Source: Burkholderia sp. WAC0059
GTDB lineage: Bacteria > Pseudomonadota > Gammaproteobacteria > Burkholderiales > Burkholderiaceae
Assembly: GCF_002870125.1 (NCBI RefSeq)
Contig: NZ_PNEO01000011.1
Coordinates: forward strand, 62,001 to 126,000
Direction of reading: 5' to 3'
DNA: 64,000 bases
Shown: piece after piece, positions 8,588 through 16,067 of the stretch
Numbering within the stretch: position 1 is the first letter of the stretch
Layout of the letters: each line of letters begins with the position of its first letter
Translations under genes and position numbers: made by a program
Notes under the pieces: generated by a model
Told to the model about the DNA's origin: nothing
Database searches by the model: none
The model's input: the letters and a program-made list of their open reading frames with translations, nothing else

Positions 8588-9199
8588 ATGGCACAGATGG
8601 GGCGTCCCCGCACGTTCGACCGCGACGCGGCGGTGACGAAGGCCATGCACCTGTTCTGGGAGTACGGCTACGATGCCACGTCGCTGAACCAGCTCAAGGC
8701 CAATATCGGCGGGGGCATTACCGCCCCCAGCTTCTATGCGGCGTTCGGCTCGAAGGAGGCGCTGTTCCGTGAGGCCGCGGAGCGTTATCTCGCCACCCAC
8801 GGCAAGGTGGTCGACTGTCTGTGGGATGCCGGCCTCGCGCCACGCGATGCGATCGAAACCGCATTGCGCCGTTCGGCGAAAATGCAGTGCGAACGCGGCC
8901 ATCCGAAGGGGTGCATGGCCGCGCTCGGGACGGTAAGTGCATGCGCGCCCGAAACGGTGGCCGTGCTTCAGCCGCTTCTCGAATCGCAGGCGCGCGCGCG
9001 GGCGGGAATCGCGGCCTGCGTGAAGCGCGGAATTGACTCGGGCGAGTTGCGCGCCGATACCGACACGCGCGAGCTGGCCACGGTGTTCGACGGTTTCCTG
9101 TTGGGGCTGACGCCGCTCGCACGCCGCGGCGTCCGTCATGTCGTGCTCGATGCGGCGGTCACGCGCATCATGGGCATCTGGGATCAGTCGGCGGCATAG
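8588..9199 (+). CDS. TetR/AcrR family transcriptional regulator
   Basis: A 203-residue TetR regulator. The N-terminal helix-turn-helix is clear: GRPRTFDRDAAVTKAMHLFW, then YGYDATSLNQLKANIGG, then SFYAAFGSKEALFREA. The C-terminal ligand domain carries the CERGHPKGCMAALGT segment common in the COG1309 subgroup that controls efflux and SDR genes. ATG 8588 is chosen because AGGGAGA lies just upstream and the alternative TTG at 8561 adds only a charged tail. It probably represses the divergent MFS-SDR operon and itself through the repeats at 8491-8558. Confidence 0.92.
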   Translation: MAQMGRPRTFDRDAAVTKAMHLFWEYGYDATSLNQLKANIGGGITAPSFYAAFGSKEALFREAAERYLATHGKVVDCLWDAGLAPRDAIETALRRSAKMQCERGHPKGCMAALGTVSACAPETVAVLQPLLESQARARAGIAACVKRGIDSGELRADTDTRELATVFDGFLLGLTPLARRGVRHVVLDAAVTRIMGIWDQSAA

Positions 9200-9269
9200 C
9201 CCGCCGTCTGAAGGCGAGCATCCGCATCACTCCGGTTTTGTACCGGCACCGTTCCGCCGCTCCTTCATC

Positions 9270-9305
9270 GCGTCCGGCAAGCTGCCCACCCAGCTTGCCG
9301 GACGC
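9270..9305. repeat. Perfect 15-bp hairpin between tetR and the quinone oxidoreductase
   Basis: GCGTCCGGCAAGCTG at 9270-9284 is repeated in inverse at 9291-9305 with a 6-nt loop. There is no T-run on either side, so it is not a classical terminator. It lies between two convergent genes and may still terminate or stabilise both messages. Confidence 0.55.
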
Positions 9306-9396
9306 ACAGCATGGCGGCTCCTGATTCGCCGGCAGCGAGAGCCGCTGCCGCTTTGGAGGCGTACCTGCCGGAGGCACCGGCATTGTCCTGTCCGCG

Positions 9397-10386
9397 TCAG
9401 CCGATCTGCATGACCGCTTTACCCAACTGCCGGCGCTCTTCGAGCGCCGCATGCGCGGCCTCGACGTTGTCGAGCGTATAGCGATCGCTGATATCGACGG
9501 TGAGCGCCCCCTCCGCCACGGCGGCAAAGATATCGTCCGCGCGGCGCTGGACGGTCTGCGCATCGGCGAGGTGATCCGCGAGTCTCGGACGCGTAAGAAA
9601 CAGCGAGCCGGCTTCGCCGAGCTCGTAGGGGTCGAGGTCGTTCAGCGAACCCGACACGGAGCCGTAGTTCACGACCAGCCCCCTGACTTTCGTCGCGCGG
9701 AAGCTGTCGCGCAACGTGGTACGCCCGACAGCGTCGAAGACCACGTCGACGCCCCGCCCCGCCGTTGCGTCGCGTATGCGGTCCGCGAATCGGCCGTCTT
9801 CGTAGAGCATGACGTGATCGGCCCCGTGCGCCCTGGCCACCGCGGCCTTTGCGTCGCTACTGGTCGTCGCGAACACCGTGGCCCCGCGACGTTTGGCGAG
9901 CTGGACCAGCAGTTGCCCGATTCCGCCCGACGCCGCGTGCACGAGACACGTATCGCCCTCGCCGATGCGGGCGACGTCCTCGAGCAGATAATGCGCGGTC
10001 GAACCCTGGAAGATCGTCGCTGCCGCCACGTCATAGGGAATGGCGGACGGGAGCCTGGCCAGCCGGGCTGCCGGCACGACGGCGTATTCCGCATAGGCGC
10101 CCCATGCGATGCACCAGGCGACCCGGTCGCCCGGTTTGCACGAAGTCACCTGCGCGCCGACCTCGACGACCTCTCCCGCACCCTCCATGCCCAGCGTGCA
10201 CGGAATCCGCACGGGATAGGTGCGGGAATTCCTGTACTTACCCTGGCGCGTATGGACGTCCATGAAGTTGATCCCCGCATAGGCTATGCGCACCAGAACC
10301 TCGTCCGCAGCCGGCACGGGAATCGCCACTTCGACGCGCTGAAGGACTTCCGGACCACCGTATTGCTCGATACGAATTGCTCTCAT
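9397..10386 (-). CDS. Zinc-independent quinone oxidoreductase (QOR) family protein
   Basis: A 329-residue MDR-superfamily protein of the quinone oxidoreductase type, which reduces quinones or alpha,beta-unsaturated carbonyls with NADPH. It starts MRAIRIEQYGGPEVLQ, contains GINFMDVHTRQGKY and LGMEGAGEVVEVG, and has the Rossmann motif VHAASGGIGQLLVQLAKRRG. The zinc-ligand cysteines of alcohol dehydrogenases are absent. It is convergent with tetR and followed upstream by an SDR gene on the same strand. It fits a small reductive-detoxification cluster with the neighbouring SDR and MFS genes, though that grouping is inferred from position. Confidence 0.9.
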   Translation of the reverse strand: MRAIRIEQYGGPEVLQRVEVAIPVPAADEVLVRIAYAGINFMDVHTRQGKYRNSRTYPVRIPCTLGMEGAGEVVEVGAQVTSCKPGDRVAWCIAWGAYAEYAVVPAARLARLPSAIPYDVAAATIFQGSTAHYLLEDVARIGEGDTCLVHAASGGIGQLLVQLAKRRGATVFATTSSDAKAAVARAHGADHVMLYEDGRFADRIRDATAGRGVDVVFDAVGRTTLRDSFRATKVRGLVVNYGSVSGSLNDLDPYELGEAGSLFLTRPRLADHLADAQTVQRRADDIFAAVAEGALTVDISDRYTLDNVEAAHAALEERRQLGKAVMQIG

Positions 10387-10551
10387 GCGCTTCTCGCTAT
10401 CAGTTGTTCAGTCGGACGCGAAGACCGCCAATGGCGTAGCTTCGGCCATCCATCATAGGAGAATAACGACGTGTCGTTGCGGGAGAGCGGGCATGCCGGC
10501 AAAAAAGCGGGCGTTGACGAACCGCCCGATACCGGCCGCCGCCGGATACCG

Positions 10552-11415
10552 TTATTGGCCGGCCAGCCAGGAAAGATCGGCATCGTCCGCGTCGACCGAC
10601 CGGCTTACCGATTCCCACTGTGCGGCCAACGCCTCACGCTGGCTGTCCACGTGGCGAATGAGCGTAAAAGCGTCACTACCGAGAATGAGGTGCGTCGGCA
10701 GTTCCTGCCTGCGGGACAGTTCGAAGATCGCTTTCGCTACCTTGTGGATGTCGCCGACTTCCTTGCCGTTGATGGCGCGTAGCGTACGGAGAAAAGCGCC
10801 CGCGCTGCTGTCGTAGTCGGTATCGGGCTCCGGCGCTTCGCTCAAGGTGACGCTGCCAAAGTTGCTGCGCATGCTGCCCGGCTCCACCGCGACGACCTTC
10901 ACGCCCAAACCGGCCACCTCCTGGGCAACCGCTTCCGTCAGTCCGCCGACGGCGAATTTGGCGGCACAGTACGCGGCCTGGCTCGGCATCCCCATCCGGC
11001 CCGCCGCCGACGAAACGTTGATGATGCAGCCGGCGCGCTGGCCCCGCATCACGGGAATGGCCGCGCGCATCAGGTTGACGACGCCGAAGAAATTGGTCGC
11101 GATCTGCGAGTCGAATTGCGCCGCCGAAGTCTGCTCGAACGCGGCGGTCAGACTGAAGCCCGCGTTGTTCACCAGCACGTCAAGCGAACCGTAGCGGTTC
11201 ACGGCTTCCTGTACTGCCCGCTTCGCAGCGGACGCGTCGGTGACGTCCAGCCCGGCAACCATCACCCTGTCGCGGTGCGCCGCCTGCAGGTCCGCAAGCT
11301 TGCCCGTGTCGCGCGCGGTCGCAACGAGATTGTCGCCGTTCGACAGAACGGTCTCGGCGATCGCCCGACCAAGGCCGCTCGAACTGCCGGTAATGAGCCA
11401 TGTTTTTGCCGTCAT
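10552..11415 (-). CDS. SDR family oxidoreductase
   Basis: A 287-residue short-chain dehydrogenase with WLITGSSSGLGRAIAE at the N-terminus, VNNAG at about residue 86, and the active-site SSAAGRMGMPSQAAYCAAK. The PGSMRSNF segment follows. The C-terminal extension (VGDIHKVAKAIFELSRRQEL) resembles the oxidoreductase/retinol-dehydrogenase-like group often found next to AraC regulators. The AraC gene at 11660 is divergent from it across a 244-bp spacer and is its likely regulator. The substrate is not known. Confidence 0.9.
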   Translation of the reverse strand: MTAKTWLITGSSSGLGRAIAETVLSNGDNLVATARDTGKLADLQAAHRDRVMVAGLDVTDASAAKRAVQEAVNRYGSLDVLVNNAGFSLTAAFEQTSAAQFDSQIATNFFGVVNLMRAAIPVMRGQRAGCIINVSSAAGRMGMPSQAAYCAAKFAVGGLTEAVAQEVAGLGVKVVAVEPGSMRSNFGSVTLSEAPEPDTDYDSSAGAFLRTLRAINGKEVGDIHKVAKAIFELSRRQELPTHLILGSDAFTLIRHVDSQREALAAQWESVSRSVDADDADLSWLAGQ

Positions 11416-11659
11416 ACTTCACCTGTCTGAGTGTGCGCCGCCACTCCGGCACGCAACGAACCCGATCGGCCCTCCGGCCGGATCGCGGCCTTGCCAGTCT
11501 GGCAACGGGTTGATGGAATCGGGACGACTACGATGACATGGGAAGCCGTATCGGCGTTACCGCGATCCCACGAGATAGGTGCCCGATCCTGCAAATCCGG
11601 TCGGCCGGCGGTTCGAACCGGGTTACCATGAAAGCGCCCGACACTCCTCAACGGTAACG

Positions 11660-12547
11660 ATGACCGCCACGACGTTGCGCCGGATCGCAATGAGCATTGC
11701 GCGCCATGCTAGGCAGGATGGCGACATGCCTACGGCCATCGGCGGACTGTTTCTTTCGCGGCGGACGTCGCCTTCGCCGGCAGTCCACCTCGCCCAGGGT
11801 CCGATGTTCGGAATGGTCGTGCAGGGAAAGAAGAGCATGGGGCTGGGAAGCGAGGTCCGACACTACGGCGTCGGCGATTATCTGCTCGTCTCGTTCGACG
11901 TTCCGGTTACGTCCAGGATCGTTCGCGCCACCAGGGAAACGCCGCAGCTCGGCCTCGGTCTGGAGATATTCCGTGAAGATCTGCACGATGTGCTGGATCG
12001 GCTGCGAAGGCCTTCGCATCCGGTCGCCGTGCCGAAGCACGCCGGTAGCATTGCGGTCGCCCGTGCAAGCCAGGACCTGCTGGATGCAACGCTGCGGCTC
12101 CTGAGGTTGCTGGACGCGCCCGCCGATATTCCGGTCATGGCGCCGCTCGTCAGGCAGGAGATCATCTACCGCCTGTTGCTCGGCCCGCACGGCTCGCAGT
12201 TGATACAACTGGCTAACGCAAACAGTCCCGGTAGCCGGATCGCGAAGGCCATCGACTGGCTTCGCCAACACTACGCCGCACCGCTTCGCATGGCCGAATT
12301 GGCCAGACACGCCGGCATGAGCGAATCGTCCCTCTACCACCACTTCAAGGCCATCACCCGGTTGACGCCCGTGCAGTACCAGAAGCGACTGCGTCTGCAT
12401 GAAGCGCGTCGCCTCATCCAGCTCGAACACAGCGATATCGCCAGCGCCGGCTACGCCGTCGGCTATCAAAGCCGTTCGCAGTTCAGCCGAGAATATCGCA
12501 GGCTGTACGGGCTGCCGCCGGCGCTCGATATGAAAGTCGGAATCTGA
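11660..12547 (+). CDS. AraC family transcriptional regulator (AraC_N cupin type)
   Basis: A 295-residue regulator. The N-terminal AraC_N-type domain runs to about residue 190 (LAQGPMFGMVVQGKKSMGLG, YLLVSFDVPVTSRI). Two helix-turn-helix motifs follow: MAELARHAGMSESSLYHHFK and the DIASAGYAVGYQSRSQFSRE segment. The frame can be extended to a GTG at 11579, but ATG 11660 fits relatives better. The gene is divergent from the SDR at 10552-11415, a standard regulator-target layout in this family. Confidence 0.9.
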   Translation: MTATTLRRIAMSIARHARQDGDMPTAIGGLFLSRRTSPSPAVHLAQGPMFGMVVQGKKSMGLGSEVRHYGVGDYLLVSFDVPVTSRIVRATRETPQLGLGLEIFREDLHDVLDRLRRPSHPVAVPKHAGSIAVARASQDLLDATLRLLRLLDAPADIPVMAPLVRQEIIYRLLLGPHGSQLIQLANANSPGSRIAKAIDWLRQHYAAPLRMAELARHAGMSESSLYHHFKAITRLTPVQYQKRLRLHEARRLIQLEHSDIASAGYAVGYQSRSQFSREYRRLYGLPPALDMKVGI

Positions 12548-12654
12548 GTCGACTGGTTCATTGCCGGTCAGTTCGGCAACGGGGTTCGCCATGCGACGGC
12601 CGATCAGGATGTCCGCGAATCCGCACAAGCGCGCGCCGGATTTGCGCCGCGGCT

Positions 12655-12836
12655 ATACCCGAACCCGTGAGCAATGGCTCAACAAGAACGAGTACCTGTG
12701 TACGGAGGTGGCGTACCTAAAAAAACGATGCCTTGATTCTTGATTCGCGGGGCAACGCCCGACACGACACGCAAAGCGCAAGTAGTGCTCGAATGAGCCA
12801 TTGGTCATCCTGCTGGACGTAGCCGAATTGGCGAGT
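12655..12836 (+). pseudogene. Decayed IS3-family transposase OrfA remnant
   Basis: Three frames must be joined to read this remnant. WLNKNEYLCTEVAYLKK is followed after an A-run by DALILDS, then RKAQVVLE in another frame, then LVILLDVAELAS at 12800-12835. This order matches the leucine-zipper end of IS3-group OrfA (typically xxYLKKLxAL) and the following LLLDVAELARS region at the start of OrfB. Frameshifts and a stop make it non-functional. No terminal inverted repeats were recognised. It marks the left accessory region as a past insertion site. Confidence 0.65.
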
Positions 12837-12909
12837 ATCTGGCCCAAAACCATCGCGATCTGGCCGAATTCTCGCAGCGGATAGTCCGTGGTCGAGACAT
12901 CATCTGGCG

Positions 12910-13623
12910 ATGCGTTTATTGAAGGCTAAGTTGCTCATGGCCAGTTCCCGTTTGGTACGTTTGGCATGTTTTCTGACAATAGGAATCGCCTTGCTTGTCG
13001 CGGGTTGCGCCGGGACCAGGGTGGGACCGGTCGCAAGCCTGGCGCCGAATATCCCGCTCAGGCCTCCGCAGACGATTGCCGTAATCGTGGAAAACGACAG
13101 CCCTGCGCCGAAGAAAGTATCCCGACGCAAGAGACAGCTTGCAGATGCTCAAATGGCATCGGCAGCGCTCTCGCAGAGCATTTCGAAGCTCCTCGCCTCC
13201 CGGCAGATTTCCGCCGTATCGGCAGGCAGGCCGGCTGATCTGATACTTCGATGCCGCATTCTCGATGTTCGTAGCGGGAGCAAGGCGCTTCGTGCGCTCG
13301 TCGGCTATGGCGCCGGCAAGGCGGTCTTGCGGGTAAGCGTCTCTCTGTACGAACCTGGAGCCGAGGGCAGTACGCCGCTTCTAAGCTTCGAGACCGATGG
13401 CTCGACCGGCAGCATGCCAGGCGCCGGGTTTACCGCTCCGGCGTTAGTGGGTGACGGTTTGAGTGCTTTGAAGAAAGATGGTCTACCGAAAGAAGTCGAC
13501 CAGACGACGGCAAGTATTGATCAGGTGCTCGCCAAATATTTTGCGGCACGGAACTGGCCTTATCCCAAGCCGGATGAATCCGGCGTAGGGCCATGGCTAA
13601 ATCGTAACGTCCTGAACAGGTAA
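12910..13623 (+). CDS. DUF4410-like lipoprotein
   Basis: A 237-residue lipoprotein precursor with a hydrophobic N-terminus and a lipobox LLVAGCAG, so it should be anchored in a membrane facing the periplasm. The central part (LDVRSGSKALRALVGYGAGK) resembles DUF4410 proteins. Their function is unknown, but the fold recalls other periplasmic lipoproteins. It starts at ATG 12910 or ATG 12937, the latter having GAAGG upstream. The GC content is lower than that of the flanking backbone genes. It is convergent with the AraC gene that follows. Confidence 0.75.
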   Translation: MRLLKAKLLMASSRLVRLACFLTIGIALLVAGCAGTRVGPVASLAPNIPLRPPQTIAVIVENDSPAPKKVSRRKRQLADAQMASAALSQSISKLLASRQISAVSAGRPADLILRCRILDVRSGSKALRALVGYGAGKAVLRVSVSLYEPGAEGSTPLLSFETDGSTGSMPGAGFTAPALVGDGLSALKKDGLPKEVDQTTASIDQVLAKYFAARNWPYPKPDESGVGPWLNRNVLNR

Positions 13624-13651
13624 CCGGATCATGGAAGGCACCCCATAGCGG

Positions 13652-14461
13652 TCACGGCAAAACGCGGCGCGAGCCCATGACCGCACTGGCAAGCGCACCG
13701 GGACTCAAACCGGTGTGCCGCTGGCATAGCACCGCGAAACTGCTCACACTGTCGTAGCCCAGCGTAAAGGCCGTCTCCGTCACGGATTTTCCGGCAGCCA
13801 GCAGCTCGATACCGTATATCAGGCGTGCGATCTGTCGCCAGAGACCTACTGACAAACCCGTTTCCGCCTTGAAATTGCGAGTCAGGCTGCGACGGGACAT
13901 GTTGGCCCCGGCCGCCAACTCGTCGAGCCCCGCACTGTCGTCCGGCTGGCGCAGCCATCGTTCGGCCACACGCCGCAGCGACGTATCCCGCGGCATCGGC
14001 AGGACGATCGGTACATCGCGCGCACCGCTAATCTCGTCGCACAGCACGGCCACCAGCCGGCTCTCTTGCGGCGACAGCGAACTGCGCGGCCCCGCGTGCG
14101 CCGCCAGGCGATCGACCAGCGCCGCGACAAGCGACGTAGCCGCGAGCACTCGCGGAACCAGCGGCAAGCTAGTACATAACGCCCCCGAAAGATGGATGCG
14201 CACGCCGTGCGCCTGCTCTATCTCGGCGCCGTGCGATGCGCCGGGTGGTATCCAGCAGAGATGCCCCGCCGGAATCAGCCACTGCCCCGCATCCGATACC
14301 GATTTCACATAGCCCGAACGCAAAAGAAAGATCTCGCCGTGCGGATGCGCATGCGCGACCCGGTTCAGCATGTCGTCCGCGTCCGTGATCACGGACAGGA
14401 CGACTGCATCCCGGTTCAGCGCATCAATCTCTCGTAGTAAAACGGATGTGGGTTGCCGCAT
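13652..14461 (-). CDS. AraC family transcriptional regulator with cupin sensor domain
   Basis: About 269 residues from ATG 14461. An alternative GTG at 14587 would add 42 residues. The N-terminal cupin shows HAHPHGEIFLLRSGYVKSV and WLIPAGHLCWIPPGASHGAE. The C-terminal DNA-binding part has LDELAAGANMSRRSLTRNFK and the second helix region TETAFTLGYDSVSSFAVLCQ. This layout matches NimR/YeaM-type regulators, which usually control an adjacent exporter. No obvious target gene lies beside it, because the mobile region starts right upstream. The original target may have been displaced by the insertion. Confidence 0.88.
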   Translation of the reverse strand: MRQPTSVLLREIDALNRDAVVLSVITDADDMLNRVAHAHPHGEIFLLRSGYVKSVSDAGQWLIPAGHLCWIPPGASHGAEIEQAHGVRIHLSGALCTSLPLVPRVLAATSLVAALVDRLAAHAGPRSSLSPQESRLVAVLCDEISGARDVPIVLPMPRDTSLRRVAERWLRQPDDSAGLDELAAGANMSRRSLTRNFKAETGLSVGLWRQIARLIYGIELLAAGKSVTETAFTLGYDSVSSFAVLCQRHTGLSPGALASAVMGSRRVLP

Positions 14462-14963
14462 TGCGTTGGCCTGAAACCCTACTTTCGTGGATACCGCTCC
14501 CGGCTGGGATCGAAAGAATTGGCGGGAGGCCCGCCAATTAAGGCGCAAACCAACTAACTTTTTATCGGGTACGACTTCCAGCGCCACGTCAGTGTCGCTC
14601 TAATTATTTGCAACAAATTGTTACGGTGCGTCGGCACCCGCTCCAGGCCCTTACGCGCATGTGCGCCAGATTGCCGATTGGTAACGTGCAGCGCAACCCG
14701 CAGAGATGCCCGTGGGCGCTACCGTACGTACCTATATTGCCGGAATCAGAGTCTCAGAACAAGACGCAGATTTGAGGTTTTGCCCGATAGCGGTTAATGG
14801 CCCAATATGAAAAAACAGCCTGTGGGGAGTGAGGAGAATTCACGGATAAGGATATTTCTCTGGGGATTTTTATGGCGGATCATCGAATTGCGAGCTTACC
14901 GCACGCGGGACAAGTGTTCCTGTCCACGAAGCTCATTCCTTCCGTCCCGTAAGTGCAGCGCGC
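14462..14963. other. Boundary region between backbone and defence island
   Basis: No supported gene. Base composition falls in the second half (from about 14740), where the low-GC island begins. I searched for another copy of the tRNA-Lys or tRNA-Arg fragments found further right and saw none, so the exact left end of the island is not defined. Confidence 0.4.
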
Positions 14964-16067
14964 CTACACGATTCGTTCGAGCAGTTCACTTATCAGCAAT
15001 TGCACATACTCGTGGGCTCCATTGGGATACCAAATGACGTCGATGCTCAGATTGGCTAAGCGAGCATTATGTGCAACTAAATCGACCGGACTTTTCGGCG
15101 CTTCCAGGATCGCGAAATGCCGCGGTACATTGGCTAGCCCAGCTTCGGCGACCAAGTTTTCAAAAACCCTAAGCGTCCTGTCTCCCACTAAGCTGCAGCC
15201 GAGAAAGAGGATCGAACCGTGCTCGAAGATGTGTCTTAGTTTTCGAGGCAGCGGCAATTTCATGTCTGGTATGCCAAGCCCATAGTTCGCGTCGTACTGC
15301 TTGGCGCTTAGGATCCAAGTCGTTGGTAAACGTATGTCACCATGCACCTTGAGCAGCGCGCGTTGTCCATTTGATTGGGCGCGTATCAGGCGAGCGTTTT
15401 CCTCCCCGGCAGTCAACAGTTCTACCGAGGCCTCCCCGATTGCAGACAATGCTTGCTCCAAGACGCGGTCGTAGTTTGTTGTAACGATGACGCTTCTTGT
15501 GAGTTGAACGACCATCTTCGCGAGCTGCAAGTTTGAAGTCGCGCCATCGAATGCGTCACGCATTTCCTGAGCAAACAGACCTTCACCCCTCAAGGCTACG
15601 ATGTCATCGACGACGGCTTCATATTCTCCATTTCCCAGACGAGCCGCCGTGGCATTCGTATCCAAACCCGCGCTCTTTGCCTGATGCAGTACATGAGCTG
15701 TCCAACTCGGTAGAGACGATGCACACGAAATGCCGGCCCCGACAAAAGGGATGACATGACGCGCAGTTAGTGGCTCAAGTAGCGCATTGAAATGTGCACG
15801 ATTTTTTCCGACCCAATGATCATCGATGCGGTCTTGACCAAGTGCGCTATCCAAGCGACGAGTTTGAAACCGCTCGAGTTCCTCGTGGTAAGCAACGCGA
15901 TCTCCTGCAAAGAGTGCCTTGCTAGGGGCGGCGACGATACGACCGATACCTAGCGTCTTGAGGACGGCGACTGCCTCATCATCGTCACTGTCAAGCCATG
16001 CATTAAACGTCTGGCGAAGCTGGTAGCCGGAATGCTCATCGTCCTCGCACCATTTATTTACAGACAC
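14964..16067 (-). CDS. SIR2-family NADase-like protein in a type I restriction operon
   Basis: A 367-residue protein with a SIR2-like domain from about residue 100. The nucleotide motif FVGAGISCASSLPSWTAH is at 108-125, TTNYD carries the candidate catalytic Asn198, and KVHGD carries His242. LFLGCSLVGDRTLRVFENLV closes the fold. In anti-phage systems such as Thoeris, DSR and SIR2-HerA, domains of this type degrade NAD+. The first 95 residues match nothing I know and may sense the trigger. The GTG start overlaps the hsdS stop by 14 nt, so translation is coupled to the restriction operon. It has no partner such as HerA or Argonaute, only HsdR, HsdM and HsdS. Confidence 0.85.
   Translation of the reverse strand: MSVNKWCEDDEHSGYQLRQTFNAWLDSDDDEAVAVLKTLGIGRIVAAPSKALFAGDRVAYHEELERFQTRRLDSALGQDRIDDHWVGKNRAHFNALLEPLTARHVIPFVGAGISCASSLPSWTAHVLHQAKSAGLDTNATAARLGNGEYEAVVDDIVALRGEGLFAQEMRDAFDGATSNLQLAKMVVQLTRSVIVTTNYDRVLEQALSAIGEASVELLTAGEENARLIRAQSNGQRALLKVHGDIRLPTTWILSAKQYDANYGLGIPDMKLPLPRKLRHIFEHGSILFLGCSLVGDRTLRVFENLVAEAGLANVPRHFAILEAPKSPVDLVAHNARLANLSIDVIWYPNGAHEYVQLLISELLERIV

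Noticed and set aside
14807..15037. A 76-codon plus-strand frame at the edge of the defence island.
   Set aside because: It overlaps the end of the SIR2 gene on the opposite strand and has no family features.
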